A stretch of DNA of 64,000 nucleotides from Vishniacozyma victoriae (lineage: Eukaryota > Basidiomycota > Tremellomycetes > Tremellales > Bulleribasidiaceae): positions 2,976,001 to 3,040,000 of the forward strand of contig JADPYG010000088.1 in the NCBI GenBank assembly GCA_017654735.1. The letters are read 5' to 3'. Shown here piece after piece: positions 11,249 to 22,661 of this stretch (positions within the stretch are counted from its first letter, which is position 1; each line of letters begins with the position of its first letter). The notes under the pieces are model-generated. The model was not told the origin of the DNA and searched no databases. It worked only from the letters and a program-made list of their open reading frames with translations. Made by a program: the position numbers and the translations under genes.

Positions 11249-12126
11249 CTACCCTCGACCTTCCCCGTCATGGCGCTCATACTTCTCCGGATTAAATTGT
11301 CCGGCCCAAACACTGAAGTTCCCATCGAAATGTCCCACAACCAGAGATCCTGAGTTGATCCTTCTTGTCGATACCATATATAGCCGCAAAAATTCCAACT
11401 GCCAAGCGCTGCTCAATTTGGAGATGTTACCCCAGAGTGCTAGACTGTAGCCTACTCCCGCACCTTCGTGGATGTATTGATCAGATAGATTGGAAATTGC
11501 TGTCTGACCCATAGTCACGTCATTTTGATTGCAGGCGAGCACAAGAACTTACCATGGGTTGCTGATCGCCAGAAAAGCCACTCGCTCTTACAAGATGGTG
11601 AGCATGGTGGGGCAGTCGTACATATCGGCTAGCGATAATAGAATGTCGGCTTCCTCCAGGGATATCTCGAAGTCGGCGGGTTGTGTCCAGGCGCTGAATC
11701 GGACGGTGATGTGTAGAAGATCGGCGAACAGATTCAGGTCTGCGGTCGAGGCGTCGATATCGAATTCTTCGTCGACAACCGATGCTCGGGCAAGAGTCTT
11801 CGAGAGGCCGGACACGTCGTCCTTAGACTCGGAAAAATCACCGTTGTTGGTGATTGTTGCGTCTTCGACCGATGTGATATCCTCCCCATCTGCACCCTCC
11901 TTCTTGATAGCCGGTTGCGGGACGTCAAAGAGATTTGCAAAGAAGACACTGTCGATTAGCGTGGAATCTCAGCGTTATATGCGATGTCCATCACTCACCT
12001 GCCCTCGATCAGGATATCCCGGTCGATCTCGTACCTTTCCCCTTCAGTCGATCTCAGCAAGACTCGAGTACGCCATTGCCAAGGTTCCTGAGCTGGTCCT
12101 GCCGAGATTGGTGGTGTGGTAGTCAT
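11249..12126 (-). pseudogene. BTB/POZ-like gene, cluster A unit 1, with two in-frame nonsense codons
   Basis: Exon 1 starts at the ATG at 12126 (MTTTPPISAGPAQEPWQW, then TRVLLRSTEGERYEIDRDIL). A phase-2 intron of 50 nt then splits the Ser codon before VFFANLFDVP. An acidic insert of about 60 residues follows, then DIDASTADLNLFADLLHITVRF and a helical C-terminal part. The frame is kept to a stop at 11249-11251, but TAA codons interrupt it at 11588-11590 (cluster A unit 3 has Tyr here) and 11549-11551 (where sister copies read W-G/E-V-L). No GT-AG intron I could find removes both stops and keeps the frame. I read it as a young pseudogene. The alternative is a truncated protein ending at the first TAA. 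Confidence 0.7.
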
Positions 12127-12621
12127 GATGATAGATAGGAGAGATTGAAATCTCAGCTGACTCTTTGCCAGTATTTATTGTGTTCATCATGAACTCCTGT
12201 ATATCACAGAACAATAAGTTTGACGAGGAGAAATCCGAACAATAAGCATTTTGCGATTTTTAGGAATGGAGTCTCCGATATCGATATTGTTTGCGGGAAG
12301 CTCTGCTTGAATGGTGTTAGTGCCGTGCAGTATTGTGAAGCATGCATGAGCTTTCGAGCAGTATCACCACCAGAGACTTCGTGACGTCTGATACCACATA
12401 TTGCGGTTGCCGACCGAAGTCTATCATGAGCGGTGATTGTGAGTCGTGATCAGATTCCGGCATGACCTTTGGTACGTTGTAATGTACGAATTGCATAGTG
12501 AGCACCGAGTCAACTAATCTACATCATGACAAACAACCAGGATGAGCGGTATGAAGAGCACTGCATGATCAGCAAACAAGGGAACCGTGCAGACCGAAAA
12601 CTTACCTGCCAGCATGCCAAG
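12127..12621. other. Intergenic between cluster A units 1 and 2
   Basis: About 495 bases hold the promoter of unit 1 and the 3' region of unit 2. No coding exon, RNA gene or repeat is seen. A short minus-strand frame at 12317-12505 has no likeness to the BTB family and is not called. Confidence 0.4.
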
Positions 12622-13472
12622 TTATCTCTTATACATACCATCAAATCCTCTTCCTTTTGCCAACAATTCCATCCGCTTCCTGATACTTCTTCCGGTCGAG
12701 GTCTTTCGCTCATGCAGCGGTATCATCGTTGGGACTTCCCGTGGGTCGTCCGCACGTAGAGTTTGGATGCCAGGTACGTACAATCGCCAAAACTCCAATT
12801 GCCAAGCGCGTGTCAGCATTGACAGCTGGGTCCAGATGGTGGTGTCGCTCTTCATTCGGCCTAGTACTTATATATTGAGCTAGTAGTCAAGTTGGAGATC
12901 GCCGTTCGAGCCATGTCCAGATCGCCATGTTTGCAAGCGAGGTGAAGAACCTCCCATGGTTGAAAGCTGGCTAGACTGGCGAGTCTGATCATTAGGATTG
13001 CCCGCATGAGTTCGCAATCGAATTTGTCGATGGGAGGTAGAAGGACCGCAGCTTGACCAACATCGAGCTCCAAGTTGGCACATCGTACAAAACGCTTGGA
13101 TTGATCGGTAATCTGCATGAAGTCCGCGAATAATACTAGGTTCTTGATTGGAATGTCGATATCGATATCTTCATCCATCGTTGATGGTTGCGTGGCGACC
13201 GCCAATGTCCCATGGTTCGAATCTTTGTGATCACTGACCGGAATGACCTGGTCGACGCCGACGTTGACTCTCTTGATACCTGGTCTCGGGACTTGGCAGA
13301 GACTGGCAAAGAAACCACTGGAGATTAGCGTGATACCTTCTGATTGGAGTCGCTGACCTCCTGTTTATGAGGGTCTGACGATTGATCTCATATCGTTCAC
13401 CGTCATTCGAGCGAAGCTGAACTCAGTCTGCCACTGCACAAGCGCAGTGACTTTCGGCGATTTGGTGGTCAT
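12622..13472 (-). pseudogene. BTB/POZ-like gene, cluster A unit 2, frameshifted
   Basis: The ATG at 13472 reads MTTKSPKVTALVQWQT and then loses frame. The family sequence (VQLRSNDGERYEINRQTL) continues in another frame, as expected from loss of one base near 13430. After the family intron, GFFASLCQVPRPGIK, the short insert and DIDIPIKNLVLFADFMQITDQ are readable, followed by WEVLHLACKHGDLDMARTAI. The frame then ends near SSIYKY, and the C-terminal family segment (WTQLSMLTRAWQLEFWRLYV) lies in a different frame to the stop at 12622. Two independent frame losses make this a pseudogene unless the assembly is wrong at both places. Confidence 0.7.
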
Positions 13473-13945
13473 GATGAGATGAGGAAGTGTATCGCGTTTC
13501 CCGTGATTGCTCATAACCTTTATTGATACAACGCACACTCGAACTCCTTTATTCGAGGGCAGCTTGAAGACTTCAGGCGATATCGCGGGCAGCATCTTTG
13601 TGGCCGTATTAATGACCATGACCATAGAATATCGCAAGTGAAGTGTTGTGGAATCAAACCATTTATGGTCTTGTTCCGTCGAGCCCAGTGTGAATAGGTC
13701 TACACATGACAAGTACCACAAAGACTTGCTGTGGAGCTCAATCAGCCTCTCAGTATAAGCGTCGAAGTATATGCAATGTACTGATTGCATAGGTACAACC
13801 CAATCAAGTGAAATTCTCCTCTCAGTTATTCGAGTCGATCGTTTCCGGAAGTCCTGCACAATTAGCAATGAAACGAAATGCTGCTGAGAGTATATGCTCG
13901 ACTCACAAATGATCAATTTCTCTATGGGCTGGCACTCTCCACTTC
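13473..13945. other. Intergenic between cluster A units 2 and 3
   Basis: About 473 bases hold the upstream region of unit 2 and the downstream region of unit 3. I see no exon, RNA gene or repeat that I can support. Confidence 0.35.
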
Positions 13946-14799
13946 CTAGACCCTCTTCCTTTTCCCATTCGCATCTCTCTCCTCGTGATAGCCTCCAGGA
14001 TTGAAGTTTACAGACCAGTCATTACTTTCGGAGTCTATCTCCATAAGCAGAATCGTGTCGTGTCTTTCCGGCCCCGGCAACAGTAGTCGTAGGAACTCCG
14101 CTTTCCAAGAGTCGCTGAGTTTCGAGAGTTCGGTCCACCCCGTCGTGCTTCGATCGGAGCCGACAAAATCGTATAGTCGACGCGGGAAGAGGTAGGTGAT
14201 TGCCCTCCTACCTAACTCCAGGTTATCTTTCTTGCAAGCGATTTGTAGAACTCCCCACGGGTGTTGCCAAGCGATGCTGACGAGTTGATCGTACAGAGCA
14301 GAGAGCATTCGTTCACATTCGTACTGGTCGATCAAGGAGAGGAGCAAGCGAGCTTGTTCCAGATTGATGTTGAATGAGAAGGAGCGAACCAAGAATTTGA
14401 ATCTGGCCGTGACTTGCATGAACCCAAGGAACAGTGGAAGGTCTTTGGTGGACAAGTCAATATCGATTACTTCATGAAGGATTAATTCGTCAAGAGTCAA
14501 TGGGGTTGCGACCGAAGAGACAGCGCCGTCGCCAGAGTTGGACGATTCATTAATCCCATTTGAGATTCGAGCAGTTGCGGAAGCTTGGTCTTTGATGAGA
14601 TTCCAAGGGAGGTCGAAAAGGTCTGCAAAGAAAGCACTGTTTATCAGAACAATCGTCTCGCAAGAGTAGCTCACCTGCTATCAATGAGGATCTGGCGATC
14701 TATCTCATAGGGAAAACCCTCATTAGAGCGAAGACAGACTCGGGTCTGCCATTGGTGTGGTTGGGTGGATTTGACGGTAGTGACTTTGTCTTTTGTCAT
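13946..14799 (-). CDS. BTB/POZ-like domain protein, cluster A unit 3 (intact)
   Basis: Two exons encode about 270 residues. The start is the ATG at 14799 (MTKDKVTTVKSTQPHQWQ). Exon 1 carries the first BTB strands (TRVCLRSNEGFPYEIDRQIL) and ends inside a Ser codon. A 38-nt phase-2 intron follows, then SAFFADLFDLP. About 55 residues of Ser/acidic insert precede DIDLSTKDLPLFLGFMQVTARF and LLLSLIDQYECERML, the BTB core helices. The C-terminal half has HPWGVLQIACKKDNLELGRRAI, like a BACK-type helical region, and ends in a basic tail (KRKRV). BTB domains dimerise and often recruit CUL3 ligases; the substrate here is unknown. It is the only member of this array without disruptions. The BTB call rests on pattern recognition, not a profile search. 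Confidence 0.75.
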
Positions 14800-15038
14800 T
14801 GATGATGATATTGATGATAGTGAGAGAAGGGAAATGAGATGATCACATCTTGGCTATAGTGAGTATTGAATTCCCTTCCCCCTCTGTATTCTGTGACAAT
14901 ATACGCACAGACCATAGAGTAGATTGATTTTCAGGAACAGCACCAAGAGTAGATTTGGAGTCCCCGCATTCATATTTCTGGGCACTAGATACAGCAACCA
15001 TATTTCAAGCTGTAACTCATCCTACATACACCTACAAC

Positions 15039-16601
15039 ATGGCATTCCCATTGCCATCTCGAATACCATCATGGTTTGCAGGGCATATGGCTTCTTCCCT
15101 CCGTCGCTTGCCATCGGTACTACAAGATATCGACTTGGTCATCGAAGTCCGAGATGCAAGATTACCGCTTACTTCCGTCAATCCTGCTTTTGAACAAGCA
15201 TTAGGTCGAGCATGGGGATATCAGTCCGTCAGTGCTGGGTGGGATCGAAAGGGAAAGGGAAGAGAGACTGGTTTGGGGATCAAGGAGAAGGTTGTGGTGT
15301 ATACCAAGCGGGATCTGGCAGAGAGGCGGTATGAAGAGGTATGTCAAGGCAACCGAGTTAGTGAGAGTTGCTTATTTTTAGCCTCTCAGGAAAGCTTTTG
15401 GCGAGCATGGGAACGCCCAGCTGTACTTTGCGGACACAAAGGTTGATAAGGATGTACTACCACTCCTGACTCATGCTGTCAGTAAGTACTATGCTCTTTC
15501 ATGATCCTAGGCTGATTTTAGATATGGCCAAAAGCAGAGGCGACACCTTGGAAGAAGGCCTGAAAGTGATGGTCATCGGTATGCCGAATGTCGGCAAATC
15601 GTCCTTGCTGAATGCTCTGCGGCGTGTTGGAGTGCACAAGGGTAAGACCTCCCCATCACGCTAAATGTCTCGCTGAACCACACAGGGAAAGCCTTTGCTA
15701 CTTCATCGCTACCTGGCTTGACGCGAAAGTTGACCGGTACGGTCAAGATCCACGAGAACCCGCATGTATATGTCTACGATACACCCGGGGTCATGGTTCC
15801 ATATCTCGGAAAGGGGGAGGAAGGAGCGGAGAGAGGACTCAAATTGGCTTTGACAGGTGCGTTGGTCCCTCTTTCTGTCGTGCATCATGACTGACGATAC
15901 AGCTGGAATCAAAGAGGGACTTTTCGATGCGGATGTTGTCGCTGAATATCTGCTATGGACCCTCAACTCCCGTATAAAGACTGAATCGGGTATGGCGGAA
16001 TGCGCACCAAACAGACGTAAGCCATCAGTGTCATTCTGTACTGAAGACAGATCTACCATATACCGATCTACTACCACTTCCAGCCGACTTTCAGCCCACA
16101 CCCGACCTCCAAGTCTTACTTGATGCTTTAGCATCTCGACTGGGCTTATTACGGAAAGGCGGAGAGAAGGATCTGGATGTAGCGAGGGAATGGTTAATCA
16201 AGTCTTTCCGAGAGGGTAAAGTTGGGCGATGGACATTGGATGAGCTAGAGCATCCCGTCACACGCAAAGTGACGGATGAGGATGAAGTTGAAGCTCTTCT
16301 CGAGGTCCCGGAGATAGTCTCTGGAGGAGGGGTTGAAGGGAAGGATACACTGGACGCGAGGGTCTCAAAGACAGTCGCTACATTCTTGGCAGCTCAATCA
16401 GCACGAGTACACGCCGCAGAAGAAGGGAAATATTCCTCTTTATCACAACAGAAGAAGAGGGACAATAGACAGAAATCAGAAGAGAGAGAAGCGAAATGGA
16501 GAGCAAAAGGTATACCAGTTGGGATGAACTACAAGACTGCTCAAAAGCGTGGACCTGCCAGGGGACCGAAGAGGGCTGGAAGACAGGGGAAACGTAGATA
16601 G
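15039..16601 (+). CDS. MTG1: Mitochondrial ribosome-associated GTPase Mtg1
   Basis: Seven exons encode about 440 residues. The start is the ATG at 15039 (MAFPLPSRIPSWFAGHMA), with GHMA and IDLVIEVRDARLPLTSVNP typical of YlqF/Mtg1 circularly permuted GTPases. Motifs come in permuted order: VVYTKRDLAE (G4, TKRD) near 15295, GMPNVGKSSLLNAL (G1 P-loop) near 15580, and YDTPGVM (G3) near 15775. The permuted order is diagnostic. The family binds the large mitochondrial ribosomal subunit and acts in its assembly at the inner membrane. The C-terminus is basic and ends in GPKRAGRQGKRR. The stop at 16599-16601 faces the converging stop of the glutamyl-tRNA synthetase 43 bases away, so the two genes share a very short terminator region. 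Confidence 0.92.
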
Positions 16602-16644
16602 GTGTGATGCATGTCTATTGTTACAACTATATTATGATATAATC

Positions 16645-18792
16645 TCACGCTTGGGCCTGCCTCAAGGTCTTCTTGAGGTATTTCAAGCCTGCTTCTAGTC
16701 TTGCTAAACTCCTCTTTGTACCTAGAGTTACCATCGTAGTGGGGACACTTGGCCCTTGCTGATACGTGAGCTTTTGTCTCGAATGTCTGACGTACCTTGC
16801 GTCCCGTCAATGCATATCGCAGCGGCGTCATGAGCTGACTACGGGCCTTCAAGCCTAGTTCAGCGGTGACGTTGTTGATCGTCGCATAGACCGTATCTTC
16901 ATCAATTGCAAGCGGATCATCCAAATCGCCAGCTAGGGTCTCGAGGGCTTCTCGAAGCTGAGGAATGAATGTTTCTAGGTTCTCGGCTGAAGTCCTTCAG
17001 TATCGCTCACAGCTGATTGTACATGACTTACCAAACTGCGGCAACTTGCGTTGATCGATCATCGACGATGCCTCGTGGCTATCGTATTTTGGGTCTAGGA
17101 AGAAGAAGATGGATGATGAGGCTATATCGTCCAGTAAAACTGTCCGGGCCTAGCTGTCAGCTCTGACAAAATCGAAGAAGGAAGGACATACCAGCTCAGC
17201 ATCAAGGACCTTCTCCACATAGCTAGCATCCTCCACAAGCGCACTACCCTCAGCTCAGATCTCACATGAAACTCACCTTCCTTGAAGCACCTTGACACCC
17301 TTTAATTTCTTCTGCAACCTCTCAACCATCTCCTTCCTACTCCCCTCGTGTCCAGAAGAAATCTCAGTCATATTTCCGTCATCACCCAGCCTACCAGCTT
17401 TATGGCGTAGAGTCATTTTATTCAAGAAATCCAATTTCTGCATATCAACAGCTGCTTTTCGGTGATTTATATGTTTAATGTCGAATGCTTGAATGAGTTC
17501 GTCCATTGTGAATAGCTCTGATAGGGAATTGTTGTCGTTCCGGGGATGTTCTAAGGAAGTTGAGGGTCGGACGGCGTGATGATCCCACCCCATTAGGGCT
17601 AGAAAATTGAGGACCGCTTCGGGCTCGTAGCCTTTTTCCTGCTTGTAAATGATGGACTTTGAACAGATAAAGAAGCTACTTACGCGGTACGCATCGACCC
17701 TGACATCTCCTGTACGTTTCGACAACTTCGAACCATCGGCGTTGATCAATAAGGGAAGATGAGCAAAAGCAGGCGGTGTCCACGAAAGAGCGGAGTAGAG
17801 CTGATGATGTTTCGGTAGACTCGTCAGCCATTCCTACATGTCAGCTATGGGTACACAAAAGCGACAATCAGCTCACCTCTCCTCTTAGAACATGCGTGAT
17901 GCCCATCAGGTGATCATCGACCACATTCGCAAAGTGATATGTTGGCCAGCGATCGGATTTGAGGATGATGAAATCGTCTTCAGCTCCGAAACCAGATATC
18001 TGACCGTCACCAAAGATGAGGTCAGGTGGGTAATCTTTCCGAGGACTCGTCTACGCATGAGCTCGCTTCATACGGAGATGAAGGAGGACAGACTTTGAAG
18101 CGGACTACATGTTTATGCCCGGCTCGTTTCCGCCGTCCAACATCCTCTTCTGTAAGGTGTGAACATCGTCCATCGTAATTCCGTTTATCACCCTGACTCT
18201 TCAATGATAATTTGATAGCCTGCGCTTCGTCGGGTGTGCAGAAACAGTTGTAGGCTTTCCCTTCCTGTCCTCTCAGCTGAGCTCCAGTGTGACTGGTAAG
18301 AGGGGGCCTACCGAGATGAGCTGGTCGCAGTGGTGTTGGTAGATATCTAGGCGCTCTGATTGAGTATATGGACCGACTGATCCTCCTGCACCGATACCTG
18401 CTATGAGTTTTACTTTCACATCTGATCCGGAGCCAGAGGCGTACCCTCATCGTAATCCAACCCAACCCAGTCTAACGTTCGACGTAAATTGTCCACAGCA
18501 TCCGACACGAATCGAGTCTATCATCAGCTCTCTGCCCCTTACCAGGGCCCGATAAGCTTACCTGATCCGTATCTTCGATCCTCAATATCCATTTCCCTTT
18601 CCATTTCCTCGCCAGTAAATGATTGAATAAAGCAGTCCGTAATCCGCCAAGATGTAGATAACCGGTAGGCGAGGGTGCGAATCTCAATCGAGCTCCTTCA
18701 GGAGGTGCGGCAACACTCGTAGTCGAATTGAATCGTCTTCCAAGTCTCTGTGATCGGCCTATGAGCTGAATGAGGGGAGTAGACCTGGCCAT
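16645..18792 (-). CDS. MSE1: Glutamyl-tRNA synthetase, mitochondrial
   Basis: A multi-exon class I synthetase starts at the ATG at 18792 with an Arg/Ser-rich leader ([20 protein letters not shown]), a plausible mitochondrial presequence. [20 protein letters not shown] is the signature region (HLGG in the HIGH position, common in organellar and bacterial-type GluRS). IEDTDQ follows, then [14 protein letters not shown] and [36 protein letters not shown] near 17700-17750 carries the KLSKR form of the KMSKS loop. The C-terminal part (SRLARLEAG.. type end, stop 16645-16647) is the anticodon-binding helical region. The enzyme charges mitochondrial tRNA-Glu, and in many species also tRNA-Gln for later amidation. 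Introns are about 40-60 nt. Confidence 0.92.
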
Positions 18793-18923
18793 TGTTGATG
18801 CAGGAGGGTATGAGTTATAATGCTGAAATTTCTGGACATTAACTTCAACAAGTTGCCTCCACTTTCCGACCCCACCTTTAGACGCTTGCGAACTGTATAC
18901 TATACTTCATTCCACTTAATACC

Positions 18924-19905
18924 ATGACTACTTTCTATCCATTACAGGGGTTCTCAGCATCCTCATTCGACTCTGGAGTGCTGATAGTCGTAAGCTGGTC
19001 TGTCTTGAAGCGGAAAAGTAGCTGACGTTCAGCCATCAGTCTCACTGGCGAATCTACCGCAGCTAGCTGTTGATATCCTCATTACATCCCTCGGCTTGAC
19101 CAGGGTAGGAATCATAGGGACCGGCGAGACTGTCGTTCCATTCTTTGGTCCGGGAGAAGGGTCCGAGCTAGTAACAGGGGGACTGGAAGGTAAGCTGCGA
19201 TTGACAACTCGAGGTTATAGCTAATTATCAGTCTATGGAGATGAGAAGAAGAAGATTTATGTTATACAGCAACGATCACCTGCTCTTAAGGTAAGCTAGC
19301 AGGCTCGCGCGCTCGAGTAAGCTGACGAGATCAGGCCAAGAAAGACGAGCATGTGGACTTAGTCAAGCAATTTATCTCGAGCAACAAATTCGCCTTCACC
19401 CTCTTCCTCACCAGTTTGAATGCCGCAAATCAGGATGACGCCCAGCTACTGTAAGTCCAACCTTCTATCATCGTAGCATATACTCATGTCCAGTACACCA
19501 CATCAATACCTCCTTCCTCCTACACCTACACCTACATCGACCTATGCCCAAACGTTAGCTTCATTCTCACCACTTCTTGATCCTTCGCAAGCACAACCTT
19601 ATCCACCTTTCCTACCATCAGCTGGCCTCACTAGGAGATATCTAGCGACACTACAGGATGTTAAAGTGGAACATGGCGCTTTAGTAGCTTGGTGCGTGGA
19701 GGGAGATAATCGGGATGACGCTCGAGCGCTGGCCGCTGCGAGTTTGCATGTTCTTGGGCAAGGTATGCTGATCGGCCCAGCAGAACGAGTCGGAAGCTGA
19801 TGAATAGACGTAGAGTTGAGGGAACCGAAAGCTTGGGAAGGTTTGTTCGGAGTCAAGGAAGGATGGAGCGGAGGTGCTGGATCTAATGCTGAGTTGTACG
19901 GATAA
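18924..19905 (+). CDS. ADD66: Proteasome assembly chaperone 2 (PSMG2/Add66-like)
   Basis: Six introns of about 42-45 nt separate exons giving about 240 residues from the ATG at 18924 (MTTFYPLQGFSASSFDSGVL). Recognition rests on LIVPSVSLANLPQLAVDIL, then TSLGLTRVGIIGTGETVVPFFGP, the conserved opening of PAC2-family proteins, and a central region with IYVIQQRSPAL followed by LVKQFISSNKF. The C-terminal acidic/Leu segment (ALAAASLHVLGQ) is interrupted by an intron and ends at TAA 19903-19905. With PAC1, PAC2 assembles the alpha ring of the 20S proteasome in the cytosol. The length fits the family. The Pro/Thr-rich stretch around 19500-19560 is longer than in most relatives. Confidence 0.82.
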
Positions 19906-19986
19906 TTTCTATCGTATGTTATGCGATCTCTTTTGGGTTATGACAGATACATGCTGCTCGCTGTTGACTATCAACCAATCACCGCC

Positions 19987-21743
19987 CTAGTTGGTGTTGA
20001 AATAACTAACACCATCAGCTGATTCCTGTTAACGAGCAGGGGTAGACTTACCTGCAGGTATTCTCAGCTCCTCGTTGAGCAACGGGCATGACTACACTCT
20101 GGTGATTCGAAGCAGCTACCCTTCAGTTCCCGGTTCAATCATAGAAGAACAAACTTACACATGATGGTACAGATCCTATAAGCTCCTCTACGTAATCCAC
20201 CATCAACAGCCAAACTCGAAACGCCGTTCACATCTTGGAAATTGAGTCCTTTGAAGAAAGCGAATTGCTGAGGATTGAGGACTTGGGTGGACGATGTGGA
20301 TGTCATCTCTTGGATGACTACGTGAGCGTGGCCGACGATTCGCCTGGATGTCAGCATCTCAGTTTGGAGGTGGGTCGATGGTGGTCGATCACTTACCCAG
20401 AACCATCGACTTGTTGGGGAGCGGAATAGTAATTGAGCTGAGCGTTTGTGAAGGATCCTACTTATCAGCTTGATCCATGATGGGGGATCCATGATAGGGT
20501 GGAGGGACATACCCATAACCATCCCTTGGACTGCTAATTGCATAGTGAAAGTCTGATCTGCGGGCAAGGTATCACCATTTGCCTGGTCATCAGCGACGTC
20601 GTTCACGTTCATGAGAGACTTACGGGAACGACAAACATTGCCGATACCATATTCTGGGTAGAAGGAATCTGCCCAATAGGGGTAACGCTGTAGGTCAGCG
20701 TAAGTCGACTTCAAGGTTGAAACAGGATTCACGCGCAGGAACCTCCTTTGACTTGAAGACCATTAGTCAGAGTCTGACCTTGACAGAACTATTATCAGCA
20801 TCAAGCCCATCCTAAGCTCAGACTTACATCAATGAAGTTATCGTTGGAGGTAGCACTAGCAGCCTGACCGGCGGTCGCATTCGGATTCGCTTGGGTATTC
20901 ATGATCAAATCCTGGTTCAGAGCTATCGTCAGCCCACTTCTCAAGGGATGGGTACTTACTTTGACCACCATTTGATACGAGCACAGGAACGGCCGGACCG
21001 GGTTGTTCAGCGTTCTTTCCAGCGTCGTTCGCCTGATGTCAGCTCATCGCTGATATCGAGGAGAAGAGACTTACGACATTCTTATCGTTCCCGGCATCAT
21101 TCGCGTTACCTGCGTTCCCATTACCATTCCCGCCTCCCCCGTTACCCCCATTTGCGTTTCCTCCATTACCCCCATTGGCGTTTCCTTCATTACCTCCATT
21201 GGCGTTTTCACCATTACCACCGGTAGCATCACCACCAGCATTACCATTTCCTCCAGCTCCGGTATCAGTCTGGCCACCGTTGCCTGCACCGGTATTACCT
21301 CCAGTCCCAGCACCATTACCGTTACTGCCAGCTCCACTAGTCCCATTACCTCCATTCTGACCAGAGGTATCACTAGCAGCGGGATCGGCGGCGGCACTTG
21401 AAGCCGGAGCGGCGGGATCGAACGAAGCCGAAGCCGAAGCGGCAGGGGCGGATACACTGGAGCTAGCGCCTGCGCCGTTTCCGTTGTTGTTATTGTTGTT
21501 ATTACCGAAGTTACCGCCAAAGTTGGGCCTGCCAAACCTATTTCGACCATTCCCGAACCTTTGAGCTTCTACTTGTCGTTTGGCTTTTTCATGATAGCTT
21601 CTTTGCTTCTGTTAGTTAGTGTGATGATAGTTCCCGGGGGATTGGAGACTTACTAAGCTGTTGTCATGTCGGCAAGGACTTGGTCGAGCGAAACCTTCTC
21701 CTACGAGGAGTAAAGAAGAGAGGAGGAGACTTGATAATTGCAT
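19987..21743 (-). CDS. Secreted Asn/Gly-rich protein with a basidiomycete extracellular domain
   Basis: The start is the ATG at 21743 with a clear signal peptide (MQLSSLLLSSLLLVGEGFA). After a basic segment (KRQVEAQRFGNGRNRFGRP) comes an Ala/Ser/Pro stretch and a long Asn/Gly repeat region (21090-21480) made of GGNANGGN-type units. The C-terminal domain is spread over several small exons: LNQDLIMNTQANPNATAG, NDNFIDFCQGQTLTNGLQV, PIGQIPSTQNM, NGDTLPADQTFTMQLAV, YYSAPQQVDGSG, GHAHVVIQE, FAFFKGLNF and MPVAQRGAENTC. I recall this as a widespread uncharacterised extracellular domain of basidiomycetes; its biochemical role is unknown to me. The frame ends SYFNTN at TAG 19987-19989. The last two splice choices are less certain. 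It is probably exported or wall-associated. Confidence 0.75.
21090..21260. repeat. In-frame minisatellite coding for Gly/Asn repeats
   Basis: Imperfect repeats of roughly 15-30 bases built on ttacccccattggcgtttcc-like units lie inside the secreted-protein gene and encode GGNGGNANGGN blocks on the minus strand. Unit edges vary (ccattacccccattggcg, cattacctccattggcg). Such arrays tend to change length between strains. Confidence 0.7.
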
Positions 21744-22661
21744 GTTTGCTTCCAGCAAGTTCAGTGTTCGATGTGATGGGAGAGTATGTGTGTGGTGGGG
21801 GGTAGATAGGACGGAAATCGGACCAGTCACCAGGACTTGGGAAAGTGAAGAGTAAACGGCGCTGAGAGATGAGGAGGTGGGGTGAAGGAAGTCAGTCAGT
21901 ATGGCGGTCTTATACATCGCTTTTGTCGCAGGTGTCAGTAGTGTGGTCCTAGAATAGGCCACATCTCCGAGATATGATGATATCCAAGCTACAGCGTTGC
22001 ATTGTAGCGTAGATGAAACGTGGACGACTATGTGTCCAAGCGCCTCGACCTGACAACCACGATCTCTCGGCGCGACGTGATTTGGGATCGTTGTCAACGG
22101 CACCCTTCGATTGATCAGCATGACGACCTGCTCTCAAGTAGAACACGGTCAGCTTTTTTATGCTTGTCATTCTCATGATAGGATGAGAATCGGGACGTGC
22201 TTCATGCCGGAAGAAGCGGAGTTGCCGGAATGTTGAGGCCATGTGTGTGTGTGTGTGTGTCTTCCCTTTTGGGGTTCTTTCACACAGTTAAACTATCATG
22301 CAAAATTGCGCTTCCACCGGTTCTGATACCCCCGCCCTCGGACTAGTATATAGTGGAGTCCGCTAGTGAGCTTAAGAAAGTATCGGACGAGGAGAGGAGA
22401 GTCTTGAAGGGGTCCTCCATGGGAAACGAGTGGAGTACTTTAGCTAACTTTGTTGAAAGGGCGTTCTCCGTAATCCAACCCTGACTATACACAAACAACC
22501 TCAAAGCTTTGGGGATGTATATTTCAACCTTGTATCCATAGGGTGTATCTTGTATCTTATCGAAAGTACCATAGACAAATATAATAGACTGCAGTATCCT
22601 GTTACACCTTTCAACTACCACAACCTCACCAAGACATCCCTTCAATTTGGAAACACGCAAA
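21744..22661. other. Divergent intergenic region with a (GT)n tract
   Basis: These 918 bases lie between the divergent starts of the secreted-protein gene and the Ser/Pro-rich gene and should contain both promoters. A (gt)9-type dinucleotide run lies at 22242-22260. Frames at 21949-22242 and 22343-22768 on the minus strand lack family likeness or splice support and are not called. No RNA gene is seen. Confidence 0.4.
22241..22260. repeat. (GT)n microsatellite
   Basis: A run of alternating t and g about 19 bases long lies in the intergenic region. Confidence 0.9.

Noticed and set aside
21949..22242. 97-residue minus-strand open frame
   Set aside because: Composition is not protein-like (many Arg/Ser/Leu from chance) and there are no splice signals or relatives.
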